Source of the DNA: Georgenia satyanarayanai
Lineage (GTDB): Bacteria > Actinomycetota > Actinomycetes > Actinomycetales > Actinomycetaceae
Assembly (NCBI RefSeq): GCF_900116375.1
Contig: NZ_UETB01000001.1
Span: 751,802 to 815,801, forward strand
DNA length: 64,000 bases
Direction of reading: 5' to 3'
The notes beneath the pieces were generated by a model. The model saw only the letters and a program-made list of their open reading frames with translations. It had not been told where the DNA came from and did not search any database. Shown piece by piece: positions 26,796-35,675 of the stretch. Each line of letters begins with the position of its first letter. Position 1 is the stretch's first letter. The translations under genes were made by a program, and so were the position numbers.

Positions 26796-27920
26796 ATGCA
26801 GTGCTCCTACTTCGACGCCGCCCGCTGCGGCTCGTGCACCCTCATGGGGCGCCCCTACGCCGAGCAGCTCGCCGGCAAGCAGGAGCACGTGCGCACCCTG
26901 CTCGCCGCGCACCGCGAGCTGCGCTGGCTCGAGCCGCTCGCCAGCGGCGAGGACGGCTACCGGAACAAGGCGAAGATGGTCGTCGGGGGCAGCGTCGGCG
27001 CACCGACGCTCGGCATCCTCGACGCCGAGGGCCGCGGCACCGACCTGCGCGCCTGCGGCATCATCGCCCCGGGCATCCGCGCCGCCTTCGAGCCGCTCAC
27101 CCGGTTCATCACGACGGCGGGACTCACCCCCTACGACGTGCCCAGCCGGCGCGGGGAGCTGAAGAACCTCGTCGTCACCGAGTCACCCGACGGTGAGCTC
27201 ATGGTGCGCCTCGTGCTGCGCTCCTCCGAGGCGCTGCCGCGGGTCCGCAAGCACCTGCCGGGGCTGCGCGAGGCACTGCCGCGGCTCGCCGTCGCCTCCG
27301 TCAACCTCCTGCCCGAGCACAAGGCCGTGGTCGAGGGGGAGGAGGAGGTCCTCCTCACCGAGCAGCAGACCCTGACGATGCGCCTGGGGGAGGTGGACCT
27401 CCACCTGCGCCCGCAGGGCTTCTTCCAGACGAACACCGCCGTCGCGGCGGCCCTCTACGCCCAGGCCAGCCGGTGGGTGGAGGAGGTCTCGCCGTCCTCG
27501 GTGTGGGACCTGTACTGCGGGGTCGGCGGCTTCGCCCTCCACTGCGCCGCACCGGGACGCGAGGTCGTGGGCATCGAGACGAGCGAGGCGGCCGTCGCCG
27601 CCGCCGAGCGCAGCCGGCTCGACGCCGGGCTCGACTCCCTGCGCTTCCTCGCCGGGGACGCGACCGCCTTCGCGCTCTCCGCGCCCCGGTCTCCCGAGCT
27701 CGTCATCGTCAACCCGCCGCGGCGCGGCATCGGCGCCACGCTCGCGGGCTGGCTCGAGGAGTCCGGGGTGCGCCACGTCCTCTACTCCAGCTGCAACGCG
27801 ACCTCACTCGCCCGCGACCTCACCGCCATGCCCTCGCTCGTGCCCGTCCAGGGCCAGGTGCTCGACATGTTCCCGCAGACGCCGCACGCGGAGGTGCTCG
27901 TCCGGCTCGAGCGCCGCTGA
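26796..27920 (+). CDS. rlmC: 23S rRNA (uracil-C5)-methyltransferase RlmC
   Basis: A 374-residue SAM-dependent RNA methyltransferase of the TrmA/RumA family that modifies uracil in 23S rRNA (U747 in E. coli RlmC). A [4Fe-4S] cluster is expected on Cys3, Cys11, Cys14 and Cys87. The SAM site reads WDLYCGVGGFALHCA, the substrate motif is NPPRRGIG and the nucleophile lies in YSSCNATSLARDL. No N-terminal TRAM domain is present, which fits RlmC rather than RlmD. ATG 26796 is the start. Confidence 0.9.
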   Translation: MQCSYFDAARCGSCTLMGRPYAEQLAGKQEHVRTLLAAHRELRWLEPLASGEDGYRNKAKMVVGGSVGAPTLGILDAEGRGTDLRACGIIAPGIRAAFEPLTRFITTAGLTPYDVPSRRGELKNLVVTESPDGELMVRLVLRSSEALPRVRKHLPGLREALPRLAVASVNLLPEHKAVVEGEEEVLLTEQQTLTMRLGEVDLHLRPQGFFQTNTAVAAALYAQASRWVEEVSPSSVWDLYCGVGGFALHCAAPGREVVGIETSEAAVAAAERSRLDAGLDSLRFLAGDATAFALSAPRSPELVIVNPPRRGIGATLAGWLEESGVRHVLYSSCNATSLARDLTAMPSLVPVQGQVLDMFPQTPHAEVLVRLERR

Positions 27921-27980
27921 GGCCTCCCGCTGCCGCCCGCCGCCTGCCGTGGCAGGCTCGGGGCGACGGAGGGAGCGGGG

Positions 27981-28418
27981 ATGGACGGACCGGACCGGCG
28001 GCGCTCGGCCTGGGTCGCGGCGCTCATCGGCGTGGGTGTCATGGCGGCCGTCGACGAGATCGTCTTCCACCAGATCCTCGCCTGGCACCACTTCTACGAC
28101 CGCTCCACCCCGCAGGTCGGGCTCATGGCCGACGGCCTGCTCCACGCCGCCGAGCTCGTCATGCTCGTCGCCGGGATCTTCCTCGTGGCCGACCTCGCCC
28201 GGCGCCGCGCGCTGCACCACGGCGCCGTCGCCGCGGGCCTCCTCCTCGGCGCGGGCGGCTTCCAGCTCTTCGACGGTGTCGTCGTCCACAAGGTGCTGCG
28301 GCTCCACCAGGTGCGCTACGACGTCGACCTCCTCGCCTACGACGTCGCGTGGCTCGCCTCCGGGGCCCTGCTCGCCCTGGCCGGGATGCTCCTGCTCCTG
28401 CGCACCCGGCGCGCATGA
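27981..28418 (+). CDS. DUF2243 membrane protein
   Basis: A 145-residue protein with four predicted membrane spans and the conserved DEIVFHQILAWHHFYD and QLFDGVVVHKVLRLHQVR motifs of DUF2243. The His residues on the same membrane face suggest metal or haem handling, but no function is established. Its ATGA overlap with the CtaG-like gene suggests a joint role in cytochrome oxidase assembly or copper handling. Confidence 0.85.
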   Translation: MDGPDRRRSAWVAALIGVGVMAAVDEIVFHQILAWHHFYDRSTPQVGLMADGLLHAAELVMLVAGIFLVADLARRRALHHGAVAAGLLLGAGGFQLFDGVVVHKVLRLHQVRYDVDLLAYDVAWLASGALLALAGMLLLLRTRRA

Positions 28419-29185
28419 GTCCCTGGCTGCCCGGCGCCCTCGCCGCCGTCGTCCTGGTCGGCGGCTACCTCACGCTCCTCGCGCGCCGGCCGGCCGGCCT
28501 GCCTCCGTGGCCGGCGTGGCGCACCGCCGCCTGGGTGGCCGGTGCGCTCACCGCCGCGGCCGCACTGGCGCCGCCGCTCACGGAGGCGGCGGGCGGCGAC
28601 CACCGCGCCCACATGGCCCAGCACCTGCTCCTCGGCATGTACGCGCCGCTGGGGCTGGTGGCCGCGGCGCCCGTCCGGCTCGCCCTCGGCTCCCTGCCGA
28701 CGCGCGGTGCACGCCGGCTCTCGGGCCTGCTGCGCAGCCGCCTGCTCCAGGTGCTCTCCCACCCGGTGGTCGCGGCGGTCCTCAACGTCGGCGGGATGGT
28801 CCTCCTCTACCTCACCCCGCTCCACGAACGCGCGGCCGCGAGCCCCGCCCTCACCGCCGTCGTCCTGGCGCACTTCCTCCTCGCCGGCTGGCTCTACACG
28901 TGGTCGGTCGCCGGACCTGACCCCGCCCCGCACCGGCCCGGGCTGCCGGTGCGGCTGGGCGTCCTCGTCGTCGCCGCCGGCGCCCACGCCTACCTCGCCA
29001 AGACGCTCTACGCGCGGGCGGTGGAGGGCCACCACGGGACGGCGCACGCGGAGGCCGGCGCCCAGCTCATGTACTACGGGGGCGACGGCGCCGAGCTGCT
29101 CCTCGCCGTCATGCTCCTCGCCGGCTGGTACCGACGCGCGCGGCCGCGTGCGTCCAGCCCGGGTACGCGGGTGGCCGAGGCCTGA
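28415..29185 (+). CDS. Cytochrome c oxidase assembly protein, CtaG/caa3 type
   Basis: A 256-residue polytopic membrane protein of the CtaG_2 (caa3 oxidase assembly) family. The family's HMAQHLLLGMYAPLGLVAAAPV segment (residues about 68-89) carries conserved His, and YYGGDGAELLLAVMLLAGWY closes the protein. Seven membrane spans are plausible. ATG 28415 overlaps the DUF2243 stop. It probably helps to insert copper into the terminal oxidase, but no oxidase gene is in the window. Confidence 0.85.
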   Translation: MSPWLPGALAAVVLVGGYLTLLARRPAGLPPWPAWRTAAWVAGALTAAAALAPPLTEAAGGDHRAHMAQHLLLGMYAPLGLVAAAPVRLALGSLPTRGARRLSGLLRSRLLQVLSHPVVAAVLNVGGMVLLYLTPLHERAAASPALTAVVLAHFLLAGWLYTWSVAGPDPAPHRPGLPVRLGVLVVAAGAHAYLAKTLYARAVEGHHGTAHAEAGAQLMYYGGDGAELLLAVMLLAGWYRRARPRASSPGTRVAEA

Positions 29186-29252
29186 GCCGTCCGACGCGCG
29201 TCCCCAGGTGGCCCGTGTCACCCTGACTGCCCGACGACCTGGAGGAGACACC

Positions 29253-30401
29253 GTGCGCGCGATGGTCTACCGCGGCCCGTACAAGATCCGCGTGGAGGAG
29301 AAGGACATCCCGCGGATCGAGCACCCGAACGACGCGATCGTCAAGGTGCAGCTGGCTGCCATCTGCGGCTCCGACCTGCACCTCTACCACGGGCTGATGC
29401 CGGACACGCGGGTCGGGACGACCTTCGGCCACGAGTTCATCGGCGTCGTCCACGAGGTCGGGTCCTCGGTGCAGAACCTCACGCCGGGCGACCGCGTCAT
29501 GGTCCCCTTCAACATCTCCTGCGGCTCGTGCTACTTCTGCTCCCGCGGGCTGCTGTCCAACTGTCACAACGTCAACCCCAACGCGACCGCCGTCGGCGGC
29601 ATCTACGGCTACTCCCACACCACCGGCGGCTACGACGGCGGGCAGGCCGAGTACGTCCGGGTGCCCTTCGCGGACGTCGGACCGACGGTCATCCCGGACT
29701 GGATGGACGACGAGGACGCCGTCCTGCTCACCGACGCCGTCGCCACCGGCTACTTCGGCGCCCAGCTGGGGGAGATCCGCGAGGGGGACACCGTCGCGGT
29801 CTTCGGCGCCGGCCCCATCGGCCTCATCGCGGCCAAGACGGCGTGGTTCATGGGCGCGGCGCGGGTCATCGTCATCGACCACCTCGAGTACCGGCTGGAG
29901 AAGGCGCGCACCTTCGCCCACGCCGAGACGGTGAACTTCGCCGAGCTCGACGACATCGTCGTCCACCTCAAGCGCACCACCGACGGCCTGGGCGCGGACG
30001 TCGCCATCGACGCCGTGGGCGCCGAGGCCGACGGCAACCTCCTCCAGCACGTCACCTCGGCCAAGCTCAAGCTCCAGGGCGGCTCGCCCGTCGCGCTCAA
30101 CTGGGCCATCGACGGCGTGCGCAAGGGCGGCACCATCTCCGTCATGGGTGCCTACGGGCCGATCTTCAGCGCCGTGAAGTTCGGCGACGCACTCAACAAG
30201 GGCCTCACCCTGCGGATGAACCAGGCCCCGGTCAAGCGGCAGTGGCCACGCCTGTTCGAACACATCAGGAACGGGCACCTCAAGCCGAGCGAGATCGTCA
30301 CCCACCGCATCCCGCTCGAGCACATCGCCGAGGGCTACCACCTCTTCTCGGCCAAGCTCGACGGCTGCATCAAGCCCCTGATCGTGCCCAGCGCGAGCTG
30401 A
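29253..30401 (+). CDS. Zinc-dependent alcohol dehydrogenase (formaldehyde-dehydrogenase-like)
   Basis: A 382-residue medium-chain zinc dehydrogenase. Catalytic zinc ligands are in ICGSDLHLYHG and FGHEFIGVV. The structural zinc region reads NISCGSCYFCSRGLLSNC. NAD binding is in VAVFGAGPIGLIAA. The length and the large insertion resemble glutathione-independent formaldehyde dehydrogenases. GTG 29253 is preferred over ATG 29262 because GGAGGAGA lies five bases upstream. The hypothetical gene that follows 12 bp on is probably cotranscribed. Confidence 0.85.
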   Translation: MRAMVYRGPYKIRVEEKDIPRIEHPNDAIVKVQLAAICGSDLHLYHGLMPDTRVGTTFGHEFIGVVHEVGSSVQNLTPGDRVMVPFNISCGSCYFCSRGLLSNCHNVNPNATAVGGIYGYSHTTGGYDGGQAEYVRVPFADVGPTVIPDWMDDEDAVLLTDAVATGYFGAQLGEIREGDTVAVFGAGPIGLIAAKTAWFMGAARVIVIDHLEYRLEKARTFAHAETVNFAELDDIVVHLKRTTDGLGADVAIDAVGAEADGNLLQHVTSAKLKLQGGSPVALNWAIDGVRKGGTISVMGAYGPIFSAVKFGDALNKGLTLRMNQAPVKRQWPRLFEHIRNGHLKPSEIVTHRIPLEHIAEGYHLFSAKLDGCIKPLIVPSAS

Positions 30402-30413
30402 GAGGAGACAGAC

Positions 30414-30995
30414 ATGAGCGAGCGCATCCCCGTCTACACCTCCGCCGCACCCCCGGTTCCGTCGGCCGAGGAGCTGCGTGCCCGCATCCCCGGGTGGGGC
30501 GTGGACCTCGACCCCGCGGACCGGCCGTCCTACCCCAAGGAGCGCGAGGAGCCCACCGGCGCGCACTGGGACCTGCCGGAGCAGCAGGAGGAGACCTACC
30601 CCCGCGAGCAGTCCATCGAGCACATGAGACTCACCCCCGTCTTCGGCACCGTGGCACCGCTGCACGGGCTGTCCGGCGCGATCCGCCGCTACGCCTACGA
30701 GCGCTTCAGCGAGGCCCGCGCCGCTCACTGGCTGCTGCTCATCGCCGGGGACCGGGTGGACGCGTTCGAGAGCCACGTGAGGTCCCTCGCGAGCGGCCGG
30801 CCCGACAACCCGGTCACCGAGACCGGCGTCGGGACCGAGCTCACGCACGACGGACTCTCCGCGCGCCGGGAGAGCAAGCGAGCGGACGTCAACCACCAGT
30901 GGATCGACCCGATCCTCGTCGCCGGACCCTGGGTGCTCGCCGGCGCCGCCGCGGTAGCAGGCGCGCGCCGCCTGCTGCGCGGCCCCAAGGACTGA
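30414..30995 (+). CDS. Hypothetical protein downstream of the alcohol dehydrogenase
   Basis: A 193-residue protein with a charged, Pro/Glu-rich N-terminal half, a central helical part (IRRYAYERFSEARAAHWLLL) and a single hydrophobic segment near the C-terminus (about 167-186) ending in basic residues. That suggests a tail-anchored membrane protein. It begins 12 bp after the dehydrogenase with AGAGGAGA as ribosome site. I do not recognise a named family. Confidence 0.65.
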   Translation: MSERIPVYTSAAPPVPSAEELRARIPGWGVDLDPADRPSYPKEREEPTGAHWDLPEQQEETYPREQSIEHMRLTPVFGTVAPLHGLSGAIRRYAYERFSEARAAHWLLLIAGDRVDAFESHVRSLASGRPDNPVTETGVGTELTHDGLSARRESKRADVNHQWIDPILVAGPWVLAGAAAVAGARRLLRGPKD

Positions 30996-31178
30996 TCCGC
31001 CCCGGCGCGAAGGCCCCCACCGCTCGCGTCGCACCTCCCGCTCGTGCGTCGCCCCTTCCAACGCCTCGGGACGAGCGAGAGGTAGGACCCCAACGTTGCG
31101 GGCGGTCCCGGTCCGCGCGGTACGGTGCTGGGCGCCGCCGTGACCGGCGAGCGGCACGGGCGACAGGAAGCAGGCGGC

Positions 31179-32351
31179 GTGAGCCAGAGCTGGACGACGA
31201 CCCCGATCACCACCGACGTGCTGCGCGGAGTCCTCGAGCTCGAGCGGGGCGCCCACGGAGTGGTGCCGCACCGGCTGCCGGCGTGGGCGCGGGCCCAGTG
31301 CGCCGACCCGCAGCTCCACCTCGCCGAGGGACAGCCGGCGGGCGCCCGGCTCGCCCTGCGGACCGCGGCCACCGCCGTCGAGCTGGACGTCCTGCCCACC
31401 CGTTACGGCTTCCGCGGTGCGCCGCCCCGGCCCGAGGGAGTCTTCGACCTCCTCGCGGACGGCGTCCTGGTGGCTCAGTCCGTCGCCCCCACGGCCACCA
31501 CCGTGACCATCGACACGACCACCGGCGCCACCGAGCACCGGCCCGGCGAGGTGGGCACCGTGCGCTTCACCGGCCTGCCGGCAGGGGACAAGGACCTCGA
31601 GCTGTGGCTGCCCCACAACGAGGCGGTCGAGCTCGTCGCGCTGCGCACCGACGCCCCGGTCCGGCCCGCCACGGGAAGCGGACGGCCGGTGTGGCTGCAC
31701 CACGGCAGCTCGATCAGCCACGGCTCCAACGCCGAGCACCCCACCGGGACCTGGCCGGCGCTCGTCGCGCTCGGCGCGGGTCTCGACCTCCTCAACCTCG
31801 GGTTCAGCGGCAGCGCCGTGCTCGACCCCTTCGTCGCACGGACGATGCGCGACACCACGGCGGACCTGCTCAGCGTGAAGATCGGCATCAACGTCGTCGG
31901 CGGGGACGTCATGCGCCGCCGCGTCTTCGGGCCGGCGGTCCACGGCTTCCTCGACACCCTGCGCGACGGGCACCCGACCGCGCCGCTGCTCGTCGTCTCC
32001 CCGCTGCACACCCCGATCCACGAGGACACGCCCGGCCCCGGCGCGTTCGACATGGAGGCGATGGCCGCCGGCCGGACGGCCTTCCGCGCCACCGGCGACC
32101 CGGCCGAGGTCGCCGCCGGGAAGCTCACCCTCGCCGTCGTGCGCGAGGAGCTCAGCGCGATCGTCGCCCAGCGGGCGGCCACCGACCCCCACCTGTTCTA
32201 CCTCGACGGGCGTGAGCTCTACGGGGCCGGCGACTACGCGCAGCTGCCGCTGCCGGACGAGCTGCACCCCGACGGCGCCACCCACCGCCGCATCGCTGAG
32301 CGCTTCCGCGCCCGGGTCCTCGGCGGTGCGTGGGGTGCACGCAACCCGTAA
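31179..32351 (+). CDS. SGNH/GDSL-type hydrolase
   Basis: A 390-residue esterase-like protein. The first 160 residues are a beta-rich lead domain; the SGNH hydrolase part starts at HHGSSISHGSN, where the GxS nucleophile sits, continues with NLGFSGSAVLDPFVA and ends with the catalytic DELHPDGATH. No signal peptide is seen. GTG 31179 follows AGGAAG. Such enzymes remove acyl or acetyl groups; substrate unknown. A three-copy tandem repeat follows immediately after the stop. Confidence 0.8.
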   Translation: MSQSWTTTPITTDVLRGVLELERGAHGVVPHRLPAWARAQCADPQLHLAEGQPAGARLALRTAATAVELDVLPTRYGFRGAPPRPEGVFDLLADGVLVAQSVAPTATTVTIDTTTGATEHRPGEVGTVRFTGLPAGDKDLELWLPHNEAVELVALRTDAPVRPATGSGRPVWLHHGSSISHGSNAEHPTGTWPALVALGAGLDLLNLGFSGSAVLDPFVARTMRDTTADLLSVKIGINVVGGDVMRRRVFGPAVHGFLDTLRDGHPTAPLLVVSPLHTPIHEDTPGPGAFDMEAMAAGRTAFRATGDPAEVAAGKLTLAVVREELSAIVAQRAATDPHLFYLDGRELYGAGDYAQLPLPDELHPDGATHRRIAERFRARVLGGAWGARNP

Positions 32352-32494
32352 CAACTCAGCTCTCGGCGGGAGGGAGGCCCCTCCCTTGCCAGCCCCTCCC
32401 TCGGCGGGAGGGAGGCCCCTCCCTTGCCAGCCCCTCCCTCGGCGGGAGGGAGGCCCCTCCCTCGCCAGCCCCTCCCTCGGCGAGAGCTGAGTTG
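32352..32494. repeat. Three-copy 38-bp tandem repeat inside a 14-bp inverted repeat
   Basis: Between the convergent SGNH hydrolase and deaminase genes lie three units of 38 bp (32363-32400, 32401-32438, 32439-32476; the third differs by one base) built from G- and C-rich arms that can fold. The block is flanked by CAACTCAGCTCTCG (32352-32365) and its exact inverted copy CGAGAGCTGAGTTG (32481-32494). It could end transcription from both sides. It belongs to the same repeat family as 50986-51127 and 54709-54960. Confidence 0.8.
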
Positions 32495-32508
32495 ATCCTG
32501 ATCGGTGG

Positions 32509-33528
32509 TCAGGCGCCGGCGTAGGCGTCCAGCTCGGCGAGGTACCGCTCGCGCTCCCGGCCGCTGAGCCAGGCGATGTCGAAGGAGTTGCGGGCCAGCC
32601 GGGCGAGCTGCTCGCGGCCCAGCCCGGCGACCTCGGCGAGGCGCTCGTAGTTCTCCGCCACGTAGCCCCCGAAGTAGGCGGGGTCGTCGGAGTTGATTGT
32701 CACCTTGACGCCCTGCTCCAGCAGGCCGACGATCTCGGTCTCCTTGACGCCGTCGACCACCCAGCCGTTGGAGATCGGGCAGCACGTGAGGCCGAGGCCG
32801 CGCTCCTGGATGGCCGCGACGAGCTCGGGACGCTCGAAGGCGTTGGAGCCGTGGTCGATGCGGTCCACCCGGATGTCCTCGATGACCTGACGGATGTGCT
32901 CGTGGGTGCCCTCCTGGTCGATGTCGCAGTGCATCGTCAGGAGGTAGCCCTCCTGACGGGCGCGGGCGAAGACGGCGGCGAACTTCGCCGGCGGGTTGCC
33001 GCGCTCGTCGGAGTCCAGGCCCACGCCGAGGATCCAGTCCCGGTAGGGGAGGGACTCCATGAGGGTGCTCATCGCGTGCTCGGCGGTGAAGTCGCGCAGG
33101 AAGCACATGATGAGCTCGGCGTGGATGCCGAGGTCGCGGCGTGCGTCGACCAGCGCCCGGCGCAGGCCACCGACGACCGTCGCGAACGGCACACCTCGGG
33201 AGGTGTGCGCCTGGGGGTCGAAGAAGATCTCGGCGTACCGCACGTTCTGGCTCGCCGCCTTGGTGAGGTACGCCGTCGCGAGGTCGTAGAAGTCGTCGGC
33301 GGTGACGAGCACCCGCATCGAGTCGTAGTAGACCGTGAGGAAGGAGGCGAGGGAGTCGAAGTCGTAGGAGGCACGCACCTCCTCGGCGGAGGAGTGCTCG
33401 AGCTCGATCCCGTTGCGCTGGGCGAGCGCGAACTTCAGCTCGGGCTCCAGGGTGCCCTCGATGTGCAGGTGCAGCTCGGCCTTCGGCAGGCCGGCGATGA
33501 AGTCCTGCAGCTCGCTCGTCACGGTCAC
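32509..33528 (-). CDS. Adenosine/adenine deaminase family protein
   Basis: A 339-residue amidohydrolase-fold deaminase. Metal ligands are H20 and H22 in ELHLHIEGTLEPE; DHGSNAFERPELV and NSDDPAYFGGY supply the other His and the paired Asp. The overall wording is closest to the adenine-deaminase-like branch. However, the usual HAGE motif reads H200-C-D-I-D204, so the catalytic glutamate is not in its normal place. GTG 33528 has GAGGAG upstream. It probably acts on a purine or related base in the cytoplasm; the exact substrate is doubtful. Confidence 0.8.
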   Translation of the reverse strand: MTVTSELQDFIAGLPKAELHLHIEGTLEPELKFALAQRNGIELEHSSAEEVRASYDFDSLASFLTVYYDSMRVLVTADDFYDLATAYLTKAASQNVRYAEIFFDPQAHTSRGVPFATVVGGLRRALVDARRDLGIHAELIMCFLRDFTAEHAMSTLMESLPYRDWILGVGLDSDERGNPPAKFAAVFARARQEGYLLTMHCDIDQEGTHEHIRQVIEDIRVDRIDHGSNAFERPELVAAIQERGLGLTCCPISNGWVVDGVKETEIVGLLEQGVKVTINSDDPAYFGGYVAENYERLAEVAGLGREQLARLARNSFDIAWLSGRERERYLAELDAYAGA

Positions 33529-33758
33529 GCGTGTGCTCCTCTGTCGGTCCGGTGCCCGGCACGCTCGGCCGGCGCACCCGGCAGGCTACCGGGCGTCTGC
33601 AGCAGTGGGGCAACCCTGGCCGACAGCGCCGCCCGGTGACACATGGGCACCTCTTCCCATCGCCAGGCAGCGAGCCACCGCGGCATGCTGGCCCGGCGGG
33701 CGTCTGGCACCCCGCCCAGCGGGCAGCGGCCCGCGTGGTTCTCGACACGGGAGCGCCC
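33529..33758. other. Upstream region of the deaminase; no intact gene
   Basis: This stretch leads from the deaminase start to a short remnant at 33759. I see no gene with convincing codon bias, no tRNA and no clear promoter beyond the deaminase ribosome site near 33535. Confidence 0.4.
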
Positions 33759-33833
33759 ATGGCTGACCTGCGGATCGATCTCGCCGCGCTACGTGCGCTC
33801 GGCGCCGACCTCACCGTGGCCCGAGCACGATGA
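33759..33833 (+). pseudogene. Remnant N-terminus of a WXG100/ESX-like protein
   Basis: A 24-codon frame from ATG 33759 (MADLRIDLAALRALGADLTV) with strong G/C third positions that stops abruptly. The wording resembles the N-terminal helix of small type VII secretion (WXG100-like) proteins or their fused toxins. It is too short to be functional by itself, so a decayed gene is more likely. Very tentative. Confidence 0.25.
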
Positions 33834-33870
33834 GGGCCCGCACCGCGCCATGCTCGGCCCTCCGGCTGCC

Positions 33871-34672
33871 ATGACGCGCGTCGAGGAGCTGGAGTTCGCC
33901 CGTCCCGTCGTCGTGTTCGACGGCGGGACGCCCTACTGGCACCTCGTCGAGGCGCTCGGGACGCTGCCGCTCACCTCCGACGGCATCAGTGCCTTCATCC
34001 GCTACGAGGACGAGGTCGCCACCCGGTACGGCTACGTGGTCTCGCGCTGGGTCACGCAGAACCAGGGGCAGCAGTACGCCGGCGTGCTCGTCTACTCGGT
34101 GCTGCCGACGGATCCCGGCGACGCCCCGGGACACCCGTCCGACGACCCTCGCTTCCGCGAGACGACCGAGGCCCACGCGACCACGCACGTGGAGGCGGCC
34201 CAACGGCTGGCCGGTCCCGCGAGCGACCCGCGCGGACGCGCGCTCTGGGCCGCGGCGGGACCCGGAGGACCGTTCGTGCCCGTCTCGGTCACCCCGTTCG
34301 GCCGGCCTCGCTCACGTCACCCTCGAGGCGGCGGGGCTCCTTCCACAGCGCACGGACCTGCTCCTCGCGGCCGAGGATCTGCCCGAGCGCCTCGCGGGCT
34401 CGCCCCACCCGGTCGCTGCGGACGTCTACGGCTACACCCACCGGACGCGCGAGAAGGTGGCCGCGCGAGTCGCAGCCCGGCGTGCGAGGCCGGCGGCGAC
34501 TCTGCTGATCGGCACACTCGAGCAGTTCGACGCCGCAGGGGGCACCGGTGACCACCGTGGACGGCGAGGGGCGGTCCTCGACGCCGCCGGCCGCGGCGAC
34601 CGCCGCCCCGGCCGAGCGGCGCAGCAGGAAGGCCCTCACCGGCCGGGGCCGCGCACGGCTCCGGGGCGGTGA
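33871..34672 (+). pseudogene. Frameshifted hypothetical gene
   Basis: From ATG 33871 to about 34300 one frame has clear coding bias (MTRVEELEFARPVVVFDGGT...). After about 34300 that frame loses the bias and the next frame takes it up (GLAHVTLEAAGLLPQRTDLL...) to about 34545, after which a third frame looks coding. The simplest reading is one gene broken by one or two frameshifts. A sequencing error is possible. No family recognised. It lies between the deaminase and ribonuclease Z genes. Confidence 0.45.
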
Positions 34673-34750
34673 CGAGCTCGTGGGCGCCCGCACGCTCCGC
34701 GGGCTGAGCACCGTCGGGCCGTCCCCCCGCCGAGCGGGCACACTCGGCCC

Positions 34751-35650
34751 ATGCGTGAGCTCGTCGTCCTCGGGACCGCCTCCCAGGTGCCCACCCGCAC
34801 CCGCAACCACAACGGCTATCTGCTGCTGTGGGACGGGCGGGGCTACCTCTTCGACCCCGGCGAGGGCACGCAGCGCCAGCTGACCTACGCCGGCGTCTCG
34901 GCCACGCAGGTCCACCACATCTGCCTCACCCACGTCCACGGCGACCACTGCTACGGCCTGCCCGGCGTGCTGTCCCGGATGGTGCTCGACGGCGTCACCC
35001 ACCCCGTCCACCTCCACTACCCGGCCGGCGGGGAGGAGACGGTCCGGGCGCTGGTGTCCGTCGCGACGCCCGGCCTGGACCTGCACCTCCACCCGCACGG
35101 GGCGGCCGGGGAGGTGGCGCCCGGGCTGGAGGTGCGGCCGCTGCACCACCGCGTGGAGACCTACGGCTACCGGCTCGTCGAGCCCGACGGGCGCACCCTG
35201 CTGCCCCACCGTCTCGCCTCCGCCGGTCTCAGCGGCCCGGACGTCGGGCGGCTGCAGCGGGAGGGACGGCTGGGCGACGTCACCCTCGAGGACGTGAGCG
35301 TGCCGCGACGCGGGCAGCGCTTCGCCCTCGTCATGGACACCGCGCCCTGCGCGGGAGCCGAGGAGCTGGCCGAGGGCGCCCACCTCCTCGTCGCCGAGTC
35401 GACCTTCGCCGACGAGGACGCCGAGCTCGCCCGCGAGTACCTCCACCTCACCGCCGGTCAGGCCGGGGCGCTGGCCGCCGCCGGCGGGGTGCGCACCCTC
35501 CTCCTCACCCACTTCTCCTCGCGGTACGCGGACCTCACGGTGCTGCGGGACCAGGCCGAGGCGACGGCGGGAGGTGCCGCCGTCGTCGTCGCCCACGACC
35601 TCGACCGGGTGCCGATGCCGCGGCGGCGCGAGGTCCGCCCGCCGTCGTGA
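34751..35650 (+). CDS. rnz: Ribonuclease Z (metallo-beta-lactamase fold)
   Basis: A 299-residue MBL-fold nuclease likely to trim tRNA 3' ends. The metal motif is LTHVHGDHCYGLPG, the family start reads LVVLGTASQVPTRTRNHNGY and the PHRLASAG loop, VMDTAPC and the late LLLTHFSSRY complete the RNase Z pattern. ATG 34751 is used. It is convergent with the amidase gene. Confidence 0.85.
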   Translation: MRELVVLGTASQVPTRTRNHNGYLLLWDGRGYLFDPGEGTQRQLTYAGVSATQVHHICLTHVHGDHCYGLPGVLSRMVLDGVTHPVHLHYPAGGEETVRALVSVATPGLDLHLHPHGAAGEVAPGLEVRPLHHRVETYGYRLVEPDGRTLLPHRLASAGLSGPDVGRLQREGRLGDVTLEDVSVPRRGQRFALVMDTAPCAGAEELAEGAHLLVAESTFADEDAELAREYLHLTAGQAGALAAAGGVRTLLLTHFSSRYADLTVLRDQAEATAGGAAVVVAHDLDRVPMPRRREVRPPS

Positions 35651-35675
35651 CGACGGCGGGCGGACCGGTCACCCG

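Noticed and set aside
29109-32354. Minus-strand open frame of more than 1,000 codons
   Set aside because: It lies opposite four well-supported plus-strand genes and has shadow composition.
32352-32494. CRISPR array
   Set aside because: There are only three abutting 38-bp units and no spacers.
34548-34883. Separate small gene starting at GTG 34548
   Set aside because: It overlaps the ribonuclease Z gene by 133 bp; its coding bias is better explained as the tail of the broken gene before it.
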